Origin: Bacteroidales bacterium
GTDB lineage: Bacteria; Bacteroidota; Bacteroidia; Bacteroidales; VadinHA17
Direction of reading: 5' to 3'
DNA length: 64,000 nt
Assembly: GCA_025454815.1 (NCBI GenBank)
Contig: JALONR010000001.1
Coordinates: 1 to 64,000 of the forward strand
Made by a program: the position numbers and the translations under genes. Positions 9,062-17,266 of the stretch are shown in pieces; position 1 is the first letter of the stretch, and every line of letters begins with the position of its first letter. The notes beneath the pieces were generated by a model that worked only from the letters and a program-made list of their open reading frames with translations, ran no database searches and was not told the DNA's origin.

Positions 9062-10606
9062 TTATTCCAGAATGTTTTCATACCCCTTCTTCCTGTATTT
9101 TCGCCTCCAGACCATGTATCCGCTGAAAACTACAATTATGCCTGCAATCCCTGCCAATGGCACAATGAGTATGTAAAGCATCCCGGCCAGAAATTCAAAA
9201 ATTCTTCCGGTGTGTATCTCAAGACAGAGGCTCCACAATGATATTCTTGATTCGTTTATTATCTCAGCCGGCATCTCCGGCAGTGACCCGTCATGATGCA
9301 GGGGCAAAATTCCTGCTCCATACTCGGCTATATACCTCCTCCCCCCGGCATCGGTCATCATCCCGGTGATCTTGTAATCACCCACAGGCCTGCCAGCACC
9401 AGAATCCATATAAGGTTCCCCGGTGATGAAATTAATCACCCCCGGCCTGTCAGGATTCCATGCAAACAACCCGCTGAAAGATCCGATGAGAAAATATCCG
9501 TCATGATACCTGTCAAACACAGTGATCCCCATGACACTCACAGGGGGCTGGCTGACCGGCCATACAGGCTGCATCAGCGAAGCATCCATGGCAAAAATAC
9601 CCTCTGAGGTGGCAAGGAAAAGCCTGTTTCTCTCATCGTCATAATGCAAATCCCGGAGCTTGTCATACCATGGATTCGGCTGGTCAAGGTGAGTGTATCG
9701 CAGGGGCCGTACCTCCGCATTCCCGATTGCAATGAGAAGGGGGGGACGAAGGAACATTCCGGTCAGATAAAGAACTATCAGAAGAACAAAGGTCCAGGCA
9801 CCCACATTGTTATGCCAGCGGAGAGACCACTTTCCCGTCCTGACAAGCGATGTGGCATCTCTGTTCCTTCTGACCCTTCTTTTTATCCATCCCGGAGCAA
9901 AAAACCAGATTATACCGGTTACCGATAAAAATATTGTAACAAGACCCAGGATATCAACATATACCTTCCCGGTCAAGCCGAAGATCTCTCCTGAATGTAT
10001 CTGCCAGACAGTCTGGAAAAGGGTCACCTTCCGGTCATATCCCGGCGGAGGAGCAATATTCCTGATGCGGAATTGCGTGTCTGTCCCGTCAGCCTTCCCG
10101 GCAAAAATATAAGACCTGTTCACGGCATAAACAGTATCCCTGATGCTCTCTATTCCCATGAATCTTTTCTCTTTGCCCCCGATGGCAAATCTCTTCCATT
10201 CCCGGTTCTTCCGGTCGTATCCGTAAAGCCCGGAAAAGGCCGCGGCAAACAGGCTCCCATCAGAAGTCATGTGAATATCAAAGATTCTGATGTTGTCAAC
10301 CCCCTTCGGAAATCCCGCGCTGAATGAAGAGTAACCGTTAAATGCAGAATCTGTAAGCCAGATACCGACATTACCGTAAACAAGGATGCTGTCCTCCCCT
10401 ATGGCCAGGCTTCCTTTCAGTGCTGCGTTGTTCCAGTTTTTGTATTCATAGTTTGATGGCATTATCCGCCTGTTGAAATCAATGCCGGAAAGAGTTTTTC
10501 GGTGATTCATTATTATTCCCGTGAACCCGTAGTACAGAAGTACAAATGATATAATGAGTCCCGGCCATCTGTGAAGCTTTTTATACGATTTCCAGTTTTT
10601 CCCCAT
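9062..10606 (-). CDS. PepSY-associated TM protein with periplasmic propeller-like insertions
   Basis: The 514-residue protein begins with the PepSY-TM hallmark (His-Arg-Trp-Pro-Gly followed by a hydrophobic helix and Gly-Ile-Ile-Met-Asn-His). It has further membrane helices near residues 220-245, 268-290 and 465-495, with conserved His residues in or next to helices (His-Asn-Asn, Glu-Ile-His-Thr-Gly twice). These His are candidate heme or iron ligands, as in PepSY reductases. The periplasmic segments between helices contain repeated Asp/Gly/Trp blades resembling a sensor beta-propeller. It lies 39 bp downstream of the Rrf2 regulator gene on the same strand, so an operon is likely. A role in iron or respiratory redox is an inference. 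Confidence 0.75.
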   Translation of the reverse strand: MGKNWKSYKKLHRWPGLIISFVLLYYGFTGIIMNHRKTLSGIDFNRRIMPSNYEYKNWNNAALKGSLAIGEDSILVYGNVGIWLTDSAFNGYSSFSAGFPKGVDNIRIFDIHMTSDGSLFAAAFSGLYGYDRKNREWKRFAIGGKEKRFMGIESIRDTVYAVNRSYIFAGKADGTDTQFRIRNIAPPPGYDRKVTLFQTVWQIHSGEIFGLTGKVYVDILGLVTIFLSVTGIIWFFAPGWIKRRVRRNRDATSLVRTGKWSLRWHNNVGAWTFVLLIVLYLTGMFLRPPLLIAIGNAEVRPLRYTHLDQPNPWYDKLRDLHYDDERNRLFLATSEGIFAMDASLMQPVWPVSQPPVSVMGITVFDRYHDGYFLIGSFSGLFAWNPDRPGVINFITGEPYMDSGAGRPVGDYKITGMMTDAGGRRYIAEYGAGILPLHHDGSLPEMPAEIINESRISLWSLCLEIHTGRIFEFLAGMLYILIVPLAGIAGIIVVFSGYMVWRRKYRKKGYENILE

Positions 10607-10645
10607 ATAAGAAACAAATAGACCTGATTTAAGAAACAGAACAGA

Positions 10646-11062
10646 TTATTGATAAGCCGGGTATTTCATTGCAAGCGAAAGGATTGTTTCGGTGGAAAGC
10701 ATCTCTCCAAGCGATTCCCGTATTGAAACATACCTGCTATGCAGCGGGCAGGGATGTTCATTGCTGCAATTTTTAAGGCCGAAGACGCAACCCGAGAAAA
10801 TCTTCTGACCCTCCACCTCTTTTACGACATCAAGGATACTGACCGAAGGTTTCTCCCTGTCAATAAAGAAACCGCCTCCTTTTCCCTTGGAAGAAAGGAG
10901 GAATCCGCTTCTTGCCAGCCTGTGGAGTATTTTTGCGGTGAAATGGCGCGGTGCTTCAGTGGCACCTGCTATCTCTTCAACGCCCGGTTTTCTCCCTTTG
11001 AGATTCTGTGCCTGGATGTAGACCATGCTTCTCAATGCGTATTCTGTTTCCTTGTTGAACAT
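10646..11062 (-). CDS. Rrf2-family transcriptional regulator (NsrR/IscR-like, three Cys)
   Basis: The 138-residue protein has the Rrf2 winged helix at the N-terminus (Thr-Glu-Tyr-Ala-Leu-Arg, then the recognition helix with Thr-Ala-Lys-Ile-Leu, and the wing Ser-Lys-Gly-Lys-Gly-Gly-Gly). The effector part has three cysteines in Cys-X6-Cys-X5-Cys spacing, the arrangement that binds an iron-sulfur cluster in NsrR/IscR. I chose the ATG at 11062 because the extra 22 residues upstream do not fit the family. It is divergent from the RIC gene (11176), and an inverted repeat lies between the two, so it probably represses its neighbours in response to NO or cluster status. Confidence 0.88.
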   Translation of the reverse strand: MFNKETEYALRSMVYIQAQNLKGRKPGVEEIAGATEAPRHFTAKILHRLARSGFLLSSKGKGGGFFIDREKPSVSILDVVKEVEGQKIFSGCVFGLKNCSNEHPCPLHSRYVSIRESLGEMLSTETILSLAMKYPAYQ

Positions 11063-11110
11063 AGTTATATGATTATGGATGCGAAGATAATAAAACTTCA
11101 GTAAATTATT

Positions 11111-11130
11111 AAATGACCTTTTTGTCATTT
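11111..11130. promoter_or_regulatory. inverted-repeat operator over the RIC promoter
   Basis: A perfect 7-bp inverted repeat AAATGAC-N6-GTCATTT covers the -33 box (TTTG at 11121-11124) of the RIC promoter. It lies between the divergent Rrf2 regulator and RIC genes and is the obvious candidate site for that regulator. Binding is inferred from position only. Confidence 0.6.
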
Positions 11131-11151
11131 ATTCAAAAAACAATATCTTTG
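11121..11151 (+). promoter_or_regulatory. Bacteroidota-type promoter for the RIC gene
   Basis: TTTG (11121-11124), a 19-nt spacer and TATCTTTG (11144-11151) match the TTTG/TAnnTTTG promoter consensus of the phylum exactly. The start codon is at 11176, giving a short leader of about 20 nt. Confidence 0.75.
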
Positions 11152-11175
11152 CGCCGTAATCAATATAATTTTGAG

Positions 11176-11868
11176 ATGAAACAGGAAGAACAGCTTTTAG
11201 GAAATATTGTGGCGAGGGATTTCAGGGCGGCTTCGGTGCTGAGCAGTGCCGGGCTGGATTTCTGCTGTGGCGGAAGCAAGACGCTTGATGCCGCGTGCAG
11301 GGAAAAAGGAATCAGGACTGAAGAAATACTTGAAAAACTTGCTGACCTTGAGAACCAGCCTGTAATTCCGGGCCGGAATTTCAACGAGTGGCAGCCGGAT
11401 TTCCTGGCAGACTACATAGTAAACGTACATCATTCCTATATAAGGAAAACCCTCCCCGACCTTCTTTTCTACACTGACAAGATAATGAACGTACATGGTG
11501 ACAGGCATCCTGAGTTAAAAGAGGTTGCCCGGCTATTCAGCAAACTCAGCAAGGAGCTTCTCCTCCACCTTGACAGGGAGGAACAGGTTCTTTTCCCTGC
11601 TATAAGGGAGGCAATGAGAACAAAATCGCCTGAAGCCATTGAGACAATTGCCGGCGAATTGCCGGGGATGAACGATGAGCATGAATTTGTAGGCGGTACG
11701 ATGGATAAAATAAATGAGATCACCGGCGGATATAAAGTACCTGAGGATGGCTGCAACACATATGCCGTTACCTTCAGGCTTCTGCAAGAATTTGAAGAGG
11801 ATATCCATATTCATGTGCATCTTGAAAACAACATTCTGTTTCCTAAATCCTTAAATCTACAGATATGA
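11176..11868 (+). CDS. ric: RIC-family iron-sulfur cluster repair di-iron protein (ScdA/YtfE type)
   Basis: The 230-residue protein has the two parts of the family. The N-terminal ScdA_N domain carries the Asp-Phe-Cys-Cys-Gly-Gly motif (Cys30-Cys31). The hemerythrin-like di-iron domain has His/Glu ligands in His-His-Ser, His-Leu-Asp-Arg-Glu-Glu-Gln, Asp-Glu-His-Glu and His-Val-His-Leu-Glu-Asn. The family repairs iron-sulfur clusters damaged by nitric oxide or peroxide. The ATG at 11176 follows the promoter by about 20 nt, while upstream starts would overlap it. The next gene overlaps its stop by 4 bp. The divergent Rrf2 regulator and the NO reductase further right support an NO-stress role. 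Confidence 0.9.
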   Translation: MKQEEQLLGNIVARDFRAASVLSSAGLDFCCGGSKTLDAACREKGIRTEEILEKLADLENQPVIPGRNFNEWQPDFLADYIVNVHHSYIRKTLPDLLFYTDKIMNVHGDRHPELKEVARLFSKLSKELLLHLDREEQVLFPAIREAMRTKSPEAIETIAGELPGMNDEHEFVGGTMDKINEITGGYKVPEDGCNTYAVTFRLLQEFEEDIHIHVHLENNILFPKSLNLQI

Positions 11869-12410
11869 GTGCTACATCAAACCTTGAAAATGATCATGTC
11901 TGCATTCTCAAACTGTGCGATGTGATGGAAAGAATGGCCCAGGCAGGGAATATCGATCCTGTACACCTTGAAAAGGTTGTATCACTGATCCGCAATTTTG
12001 CTGACGGTCTTCATCATAAAAAGGAAGAAGACCTTTTGTTTCCAAAAATGGCCGAAAAAGGGTTTTCGCCGGTTCAGGGGCCGGTGGCAGTAATGCTGCA
12101 TGAGCATGAAGAGGGGAGAAACTATGTCAGAGGCATTGCCGGCAATATAGAATCGTATAAATCAGGAGATAAGGGTGCCGAGGAAACCATAAGGCACAAC
12201 CTGCTGGGCTATTCGGGGTTGCTGAAGAACCATATTGCAAAGGAGAACAATGTTCTCTTCCGGATGGCTGACAATGTGCTTTCACCAGATGAGCAGGAAA
12301 TCCTTTCCGCAGAATTTAAAAAAGCTGAAGAGAGCATGGCTCCCGGTGGTTCTGCTTCCTATTATATCACGCAGGTGGAAGAGCTTGCAAAGATCTATGG
12401 AATAGTCTGA
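11865..12410 (+). CDS. second hemerythrin-domain protein, operon partner of RIC
   Basis: The 181-residue protein is a single hemerythrin-like four-helix bundle with di-iron ligand motifs in order: Asn-Asp-His near residue 10, His-His-Lys-Lys-Glu-Glu-Asp, Leu-His-Glu-His-Glu-Glu and Asn-His-Ile-Ala-Lys-Glu-Asn. It lacks the Cys-Cys ScdA_N domain. The start overlaps the stop of the RIC gene (ATGA), so translation is coupled. It may deliver or sense iron, O2 or NO together with RIC, which is an inference. Its 3' end overlaps the convergent GH17 gene by 16 bp. Confidence 0.85.
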   Translation: MSATSNLENDHVCILKLCDVMERMAQAGNIDPVHLEKVVSLIRNFADGLHHKKEEDLLFPKMAEKGFSPVQGPVAVMLHEHEEGRNYVRGIAGNIESYKSGDKGAEETIRHNLLGYSGLLKNHIAKENNVLFRMADNVLSPDEQEILSAEFKKAEESMAPGGSASYYITQVEELAKIYGIV

Positions 12411-13657
12411 CGCTGAGTCGGCGGTACCTTCACTCCCTGCATCATGACTGCCGTATCACCGGCAAAGGTTTTGGTGACTGGTTTGCCGTCACGTGTCAGC
12501 CCCTCAAAGATGCCGGCATCAACCAGGTCCCACAATGCATATTTAGCCTGCGACTGAAGGTTGATCAGCCCGAAATGGTTCTCTGAACCCTGCGGATTGG
12601 CTGCATCCTTCCACTGCTCGTCAAATGCTTCAAACCAGAAACAGCTTATTCCGTTTTTGTTTGTCCATTCGCGCATCAGCTGATAGTACCGGGCTGATTT
12701 GTATTCATCGGTTGCCCTTGAACCCGTATCACCATATAGACCGTCTGAAATGGTTGCCCAGCCTGTTTCGCCAATATGAACGGGTTTATCAATACCGAGA
12801 CCTTTCATGTAGTTTACCACACTCTCATACTGGGCAATTGCATAATCTCTCGACCTTAACATGGCGGCCTCTATTTTCTCAGGGTCTGTCAGCCCTTCCT
12901 CTTCCGCAGGAACCCGCCAGAAGTCGGGGTGATAATGGGTCTCATGCATGGGATAGGTGTGCAGTGAAACAAAATCAACCGCCCTTATGAGCTCGTTGAG
13001 GTCGGCCAGGTGGTACTCGGTTCCTCCACCACCCCATGATGCATAATTGTCAGAACTTGTTATCCAGAGTGATTCAGGAAGTTTACCTTTTTTCTTAAGG
13101 CCCTGCAGGTGATTGACCCATTTCAGGATGATGGCGGGTTCAACATAATAGTCCCATGCCCAATGGACCATGGCTTCATTGCCTACCCCTATTACCTTTA
13201 CAATATCGGGGTATTTCTGTGTCAGCTCCACGGCCCGGTTGATCTCCACCTCATTCCTGGGGCTCTCCTCGTTCCTGATACGGTCAGGCAGGGCAGTCCA
13301 TGCATTTTTACAGTCAATCCAGGCGCCAAGCATTATGTACATCTCAAATGCCGGGTCATCATTTTTTATCTGCCTGATGGCTTCAAGCAGGTTGGCAGCC
13401 TCATCCAGGTGAACGTTGTAGGTCCGGACTATCCTGATTCCCATGGCATGCAATATCTTCATGTCGTCCTTCAGCTGGGGAATCGTTGGCTGAATGTCTC
13501 TCGTATTTTCCCTGTACCCTCCATAGCAAATAGCCTGGTAATCGGGTGATCCCAGGATTTCCTCAGCTGCCTTGCCTGTTGCAGCCGGTTTTTGCGAGCA
13601 TGATGCAACCACCAGGGCTGCCATGGCCATAAAAAGAATTCGAAACAACTTTCTCAT
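12395..13657 (-). CDS. GH17-like beta-1,3-glucanase/glucanosyltransferase lipoprotein
   Basis: The 420-residue protein has a lipoprotein signal peptide (lipobox ending Val-Ala-Ser-Cys20). It is a TIM-barrel-type sequence with the GH17 signatures: an Arg-Thr-Tyr strand, the acid/base Glu161 in [15 protein letters not shown], and the nucleophile Glu297 in Ile-Gly-Glu-Thr-Gly-Trp. An aromatic Trp/Phe-Trp-Phe-Glu strand follows. GH17 enzymes cut or transfer beta-1,3-glucans (laminarin-like). The gene lies upstream of nothing on its own strand, but the sugar symporter next to it (13766-15127) is transcribed in the same direction, so the two probably form a small glucan-use unit. Confidence 0.85.
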   Translation of the reverse strand: MRKLFRILFMAMAALVVASCSQKPAATGKAAEEILGSPDYQAICYGGYRENTRDIQPTIPQLKDDMKILHAMGIRIVRTYNVHLDEAANLLEAIRQIKNDDPAFEMYIMLGAWIDCKNAWTALPDRIRNEESPRNEVEINRAVELTQKYPDIVKVIGVGNEAMVHWAWDYYVEPAIILKWVNHLQGLKKKGKLPESLWITSSDNYASWGGGGTEYHLADLNELIRAVDFVSLHTYPMHETHYHPDFWRVPAEEEGLTDPEKIEAAMLRSRDYAIAQYESVVNYMKGLGIDKPVHIGETGWATISDGLYGDTGSRATDEYKSARYYQLMREWTNKNGISCFWFEAFDEQWKDAANPQGSENHFGLINLQSQAKYALWDLVDAGIFEGLTRDGKPVTKTFAGDTAVMMQGVKVPPTQRQTIP

Positions 13658-13765
13658 AATGCAGGTGATTTTATCATTTTTGATCTCTTAAGGGTGTCTT
13701 TGCTTTTCAGTATTCATTGAGCGGGCTGGTGAGGCTCTCAGTTAAAGATATTCGAGCGCCGTCAA

Positions 13766-15127
13766 TCAGTGCTGTTCTGACTCTTCCCTCCTCTTTTCAA
13801 GTTCTTCCTGCATCACCAGGCAGGTTTTATGGTCAATGGCATAAAACCAGAGCAGGATGGCGCATGACATATACAGGACTCCGGGGAACACGGATATCAT
13901 AAGTTTAATACCGTTCAGGGCGGTATCAGACTGGTCAGTGTTGGGCGCGAACTGAAACAGTGCAAGCATCCATCCTGCCAGTGCGCCGCCGATACCCCAC
14001 CCTGCCTTCTGTGCAAATGTGGCTGCTGAAAAAACCAGTCCCGTTGCCCGTCTTCCGAACTTCCATTCAGAGTAATCTGCAGTATCGGCGAGCATGGTCC
14101 AGAGCAGGGGCACTGCCGGAGCGTAGGTGAATTTTGCAAGGATATTGAATATGTAAACAGCGGTCATATTCTCACTTCCCGGGAGATAGAGCAAAATGAA
14201 GAAGAGGCCCGAGAGCAGGGAACTGGCAATGTATACATTCCGTTTCCCGAACCTTTTTGCCAGTGGTTTTGAGAAGGGGATGCCGGCTATCAGTGCAATG
14301 GTACCTATCACATTGAACAGCTGAACGCTCTGTTCCTGGCCAATATAATATTTGAAGTAATAGGCAATTGACAGATTCTGCAGGGCGAACATGATGAAAG
14401 AGACAATCCCCACAAAGAACAGGATGACCCAGGGTCGGTTCCTGAACAGGTTTTTGATATCCTGCTTAAGGTTGTGCTGTTGCATGACAGGAGGTTTCAC
14501 CCTTTCCTTCGTCGTTCTGAAGGTTATCATGAAAAGGACGAAGCTTATCGCGGCAAACAGCAGGAGGGTGTACTGGTACCCTTTGGCATTGTCACCCTTT
14601 CCGAAAAAGTTTGCCAGGTAAAGTGCCGTACCTGTAACCACAAACTGGCCTGCAAATGCAAAAATGAACCTGTAGGAGTTCAGCCCGGCCCTTTCGTAGG
14701 AATCGGAAGTCATGACGGCTCCCAGTGATGAGTAGGGAAGGTTTATGGCAGTAAAGACGGTCATCAGCAACAGGTATGTCACTCCGGCATAAATGACTTT
14801 TCCTGTGGGTCCTATGTCAGGGGTGGAAAAGGTCAGCACTGCAAGTATGCTGTAAGGAAGCGCCATCCAGAGCAGGTAGGGGCGGAATTTCCCCCACCTG
14901 GTACTTGTCCGGTCGGCAATGATACCCATCAGCGGGTCACTGAGCATGTCCCAGAAACGGGCGATCAGCATTATGGTTCCGGCAGCGGCTGCAGATATGC
15001 CGAAGGTATCAGTATAGAAAATCAGGATCCAGAAGCCTACCATGTCCCATACAAAATGCGAAGCCGTATCGCCAAGGCCATATCCGATTTTTTCCTTAAG
15101 GGATAGTTTTCCGGTGCTTGTATTCAT
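13766..15127 (-). CDS. GPH-type glycoside:cation symporter (MFS)
   Basis: The 453-residue protein is a 12-helix transporter with the GPH family start (Lys-Ile-Gly-Tyr-Gly-Leu-Gly-Asp) and the loop signature Asp-Pro-Leu-Met-Gly followed by Asp-Arg-Thr and Arg-Trp-Gly-Lys-Phe-Arg-Pro. GPH transporters take up glycosides or oligosaccharides with Na+ or H+. It precedes the GH17 gene on the same strand by about 110 bp. A role in importing beta-glucan products of the GH17 enzyme is inferred from this pairing. Confidence 0.85.
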   Translation of the reverse strand: MNTSTGKLSLKEKIGYGLGDTASHFVWDMVGFWILIFYTDTFGISAAAAGTIMLIARFWDMLSDPLMGIIADRTSTRWGKFRPYLLWMALPYSILAVLTFSTPDIGPTGKVIYAGVTYLLLMTVFTAINLPYSSLGAVMTSDSYERAGLNSYRFIFAFAGQFVVTGTALYLANFFGKGDNAKGYQYTLLLFAAISFVLFMITFRTTKERVKPPVMQQHNLKQDIKNLFRNRPWVILFFVGIVSFIMFALQNLSIAYYFKYYIGQEQSVQLFNVIGTIALIAGIPFSKPLAKRFGKRNVYIASSLLSGLFFILLYLPGSENMTAVYIFNILAKFTYAPAVPLLWTMLADTADYSEWKFGRRATGLVFSAATFAQKAGWGIGGALAGWMLALFQFAPNTDQSDTALNGIKLMISVFPGVLYMSCAILLWFYAIDHKTCLVMQEELEKRREESEQH

Positions 15128-15317
15128 AGATAGTCAGGGGTTACGGATTTGTCTCAACATTGGTCAGGATCTGCTGAATACCTGAAATACCAATTACAAA
15201 CTTGGGTAATTTTTTTCTCTCTTTCTTATCAGCCGCACTCTTTTTTCTGCCTTCAGGCCTGTTTCAGTCTCTCTGACACAGAAGATGATTCCGGAGATTT
15301 CCCCGGCCGGTATTGGT

Positions 15318-15466
15318 GTTGCGGTATTTTCCGGACATTCTCCAGGCAGGTTCTGACGTTGCGGTAATTATCCGGACATTCTCCAGGCAGGCACTGACAT
15401 TGCGGTAATTATCCGGACATTCTCCAGGCAGGCACTGACATTGCGGTAATTATCCGGACATTCTCC
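15318..15466. repeat. 41-bp direct tandem repeat, about 3.6 copies
   Basis: Copies begin at 15318, 15358, 15399 and 15440. The first is 40 bp and more diverged, the second and third are 41 bp and differ by a single base, and the last breaks off after about 27 bp. Each unit contains TTGCGGTAATTATCCGGACA followed by a TTCTCCAGGCAGG tail. The array fills the gap between the symporter and pirin genes. There are no variable spacers, so this is not a CRISPR array. A multi-copy transposon end (IS21-type ends carry repeated sites) is one possible origin, unproven. Confidence 0.85.
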
Positions 15467-15514
15467 CCGCATTTTATGGAAAGACATTGTGAGGGAAATT
15501 TTAAGTAACTTACC

Positions 15515-15535
15515 TCTCGGTATTAATTAACGAGA
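15515..15535. promoter_or_regulatory. possible operator before pirin
   Basis: TCTCG-N11-CGAGA with a symmetric TTAATT-containing centre ends 4 bp before the pirin start codon. Short and unproven. Confidence 0.25.
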
Positions 15536-15539
15536 AGAT

Positions 15540-16424
15540 ATGGCCACAAGAAAGTCTTCACAGTATGTCAGGGGTCAGAACGCTGTTGACGGAGCAGGAG
15601 TAAGCCTTCGCAGGGTACTTGGCTACAGGACAATCAGGGATTTTGATCCTTTTCTGATGCTTGACGGATTTGATTCCACAGATCCGGCTGACTATATCAA
15701 AGGATTTCCCTGGCATCCTCACCGGGGGATCGAAACGGTGACATACCTGCTGAAGGGGGACATTGAACACGGAGACAGCCTTGGGAACAAGGGTGTGATA
15801 GGTGATCTTCAATGTCAATGGATGACCGCCGGTTCAGGAATAATACACCAGGAGATGCCCAGGGCCTCCGAAAGGATGCTGGGATGCCAGCTATGGGTCA
15901 ACCTGCCGGCAAAGGATAAGATGACACAACCGGCTTACCGTGATATCAGGCAGCAGGATGTTGCCACGGTCAGCGAAGAAAAAGCAAAGGTCAGGGTCCT
16001 TTCGGGCAACTATAAAAGCAAAAAAGGAGCCGTCAAGGGCGAATATGTAAGAGTCCAGTACCTGGATGTGGATCTGGAACCTGACAGCACCTGGAGTTAC
16101 AGCGAAACGCCCAATGACCAGACACTTTTCCTTTACCTGATAGATGGCACGCTGGCAACCGATGAATCCTTATCGCAGTTTGAAGAGAAAGCCTGCGCAA
16201 TCCTTATGACAGCATCATCACTGAACAGTTCTGAATATGACGAGGTAAGGGTAAAGGCGGGGCCCGGTGGGGCAAGGTTTTTCCTGATAGCGGCCCAACC
16301 GCTCATGGAGCCTGTGGCATGGGGAGGCCCCATCGTCATGAACACCCGGGATGAACTCGATTTAGCTTTCAGGGATCTGAACAACAAGACTTTCATAAAG
16401 CACGATACTCCGCTTGACCTTTAG
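15540..16424 (+). CDS. pirin-family bicupin
   Basis: The 294-residue protein has the pirin layout of two cupin domains. The N-terminal one carries the metal-site motif His-Pro-His-Arg-Gly-Ile-Glu and, about 45 residues later, Ile-Ile-His-Gln-Glu, which together supply three His and one Glu for iron. The C-terminal domain has the Gly-Gly-Ala-Arg-Phe strand and Glu-Pro-Val-Ala-Trp-Gly-Gly-Pro. Bacterial pirins act as quercetinases or modulate other enzymes; the substrate here is unknown. It stands alone on its strand, with about 380 bp of non-coding sequence after it. Confidence 0.9.
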   Translation: MATRKSSQYVRGQNAVDGAGVSLRRVLGYRTIRDFDPFLMLDGFDSTDPADYIKGFPWHPHRGIETVTYLLKGDIEHGDSLGNKGVIGDLQCQWMTAGSGIIHQEMPRASERMLGCQLWVNLPAKDKMTQPAYRDIRQQDVATVSEEKAKVRVLSGNYKSKKGAVKGEYVRVQYLDVDLEPDSTWSYSETPNDQTLFLYLIDGTLATDESLSQFEEKACAILMTASSLNSSEYDEVRVKAGPGGARFFLIAAQPLMEPVAWGGPIVMNTRDELDLAFRDLNNKTFIKHDTPLDL

Positions 16425-16801
16425 CCGGCTGTATTCTTTTCCGGTCACAGGCCTTTAGAGATCAGTAACGCATGCCCGTCAGCAATCATCAGGATAATAC
16501 GCTCTTCAACGGCTGATGTAACCCATTCTCTCTGCCCGGGGAATTGCATCTGAGTTGTCAACCGACTCTTTTGTATTTAAGCCCATCCCCATCTGACAGG
16601 CTAAACCGGCAGTCCTGACTATTTGAATTTTGGTACGGAGAGAAAAGACTTTGGTACGCAGAGAAAAACAAATTTCCCTGGCTTGGCAGTACTTTACATT
16701 GCATAGCTCCACGGTCTTAATTTCATGAATGACAATAGCAATAGCCTTTAGTATTTAACCTGTGATGAGACATTGTTGATTTAACCAACTCTTACTAACC
16801 T
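16425..16801. other. intergenic region with a short 21-bp direct repeat
   Basis: This 377-bp gap holds two adjacent copies of a 21-bp sequence (TTTGGTACGnAGAGAAAA, starting at about 16629 and 16650). I see no gene, no RNA gene and no exact TAnnTTTG promoter. The promoter of the following two-gene unit should be in the right half. Confidence 0.4.
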
Positions 16802-17260
16802 ATGAAAAAACAAACCGGATGTTTCTTATTCCTGCTATGCCTGTCGGGCCTATGTACCGCCCAGCAGGTTGTTACATCAGGGGGACATGCGAAAGAGTCC
16901 GATGCTACGGTTGAGTGGATCATCGGAGGTATCCTCGCGGATATTTCAGGACTTGATGTTATCAATCTGACTTCTGATCAGTTGAAACAACTGATGGAAT
17001 CGGATTTTACGTTTCACATCTTCCCCAACCCTGCAAGTGAAATCCTGAATGTGGAGATCACTCCGTCTGACAGCTGCCGGATGCTTATTGAAGTAATTGA
17101 TCTTCAGGGGAGAACCCTTATGCTCAGGGCCAAAGTAATGGAACCTGTGATACACCTGGATATAAAGGACCTGGATGAAGGTGCTTATTACATCAGGATT
17201 ACGCAGCCTACAGACAACAGGCTGCTTGAAATAAAGAAAATCATTAAGATCAAAAAATAA
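16802..17260 (+). CDS. small secreted protein with T9SS type A sorting domain
   Basis: The 152-residue protein has a signal peptide (cut after Cys-Thr-Ala-Gln, residue about 20). A short segment follows with the Val-Thr-Ser-Gly-Gly and Ser-Asp-Ala-Thr-Val-Glu-Trp pattern found in small Bacteroidota secreted proteins. From about residue 75 it has a type A C-terminal domain: Phe-Pro-Asn-Pro-Ala-Ser-Glu, then Asp-Leu-Gln-Gly-Arg, Gly-Ala-Tyr-Tyr-Ile-Arg-Ile and a Lys-rich end. This domain directs export by the type IX system and surface attachment. There is almost nothing between signal and sorting domain, so it is a nearly bare T9SS tail. The next gene starts 6 bp later. Confidence 0.88.
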   Translation: MKKQTGCFLFLLCLSGLCTAQQVVTSGGHAKESDATVEWIIGGILADISGLDVINLTSDQLKQLMESDFTFHIFPNPASEILNVEITPSDSCRMLIEVIDLQGRTLMLRAKVMEPVIHLDIKDLDEGAYYIRITQPTDNRLLEIKKIIKIKK

Positions 17261-17266
17261 CTGATT

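Noticed and set aside
15149-15367. 72-codon + strand frame before the repeat array
   Set aside because: It overlaps the tandem repeat, has no recognisable start signal or domain, and its Cys/Phe/Ser-rich composition is non-coding-like.
15318-15466. CRISPR array
   Set aside because: Direct repeats follow each other without unique spacers, and there are no cas genes.
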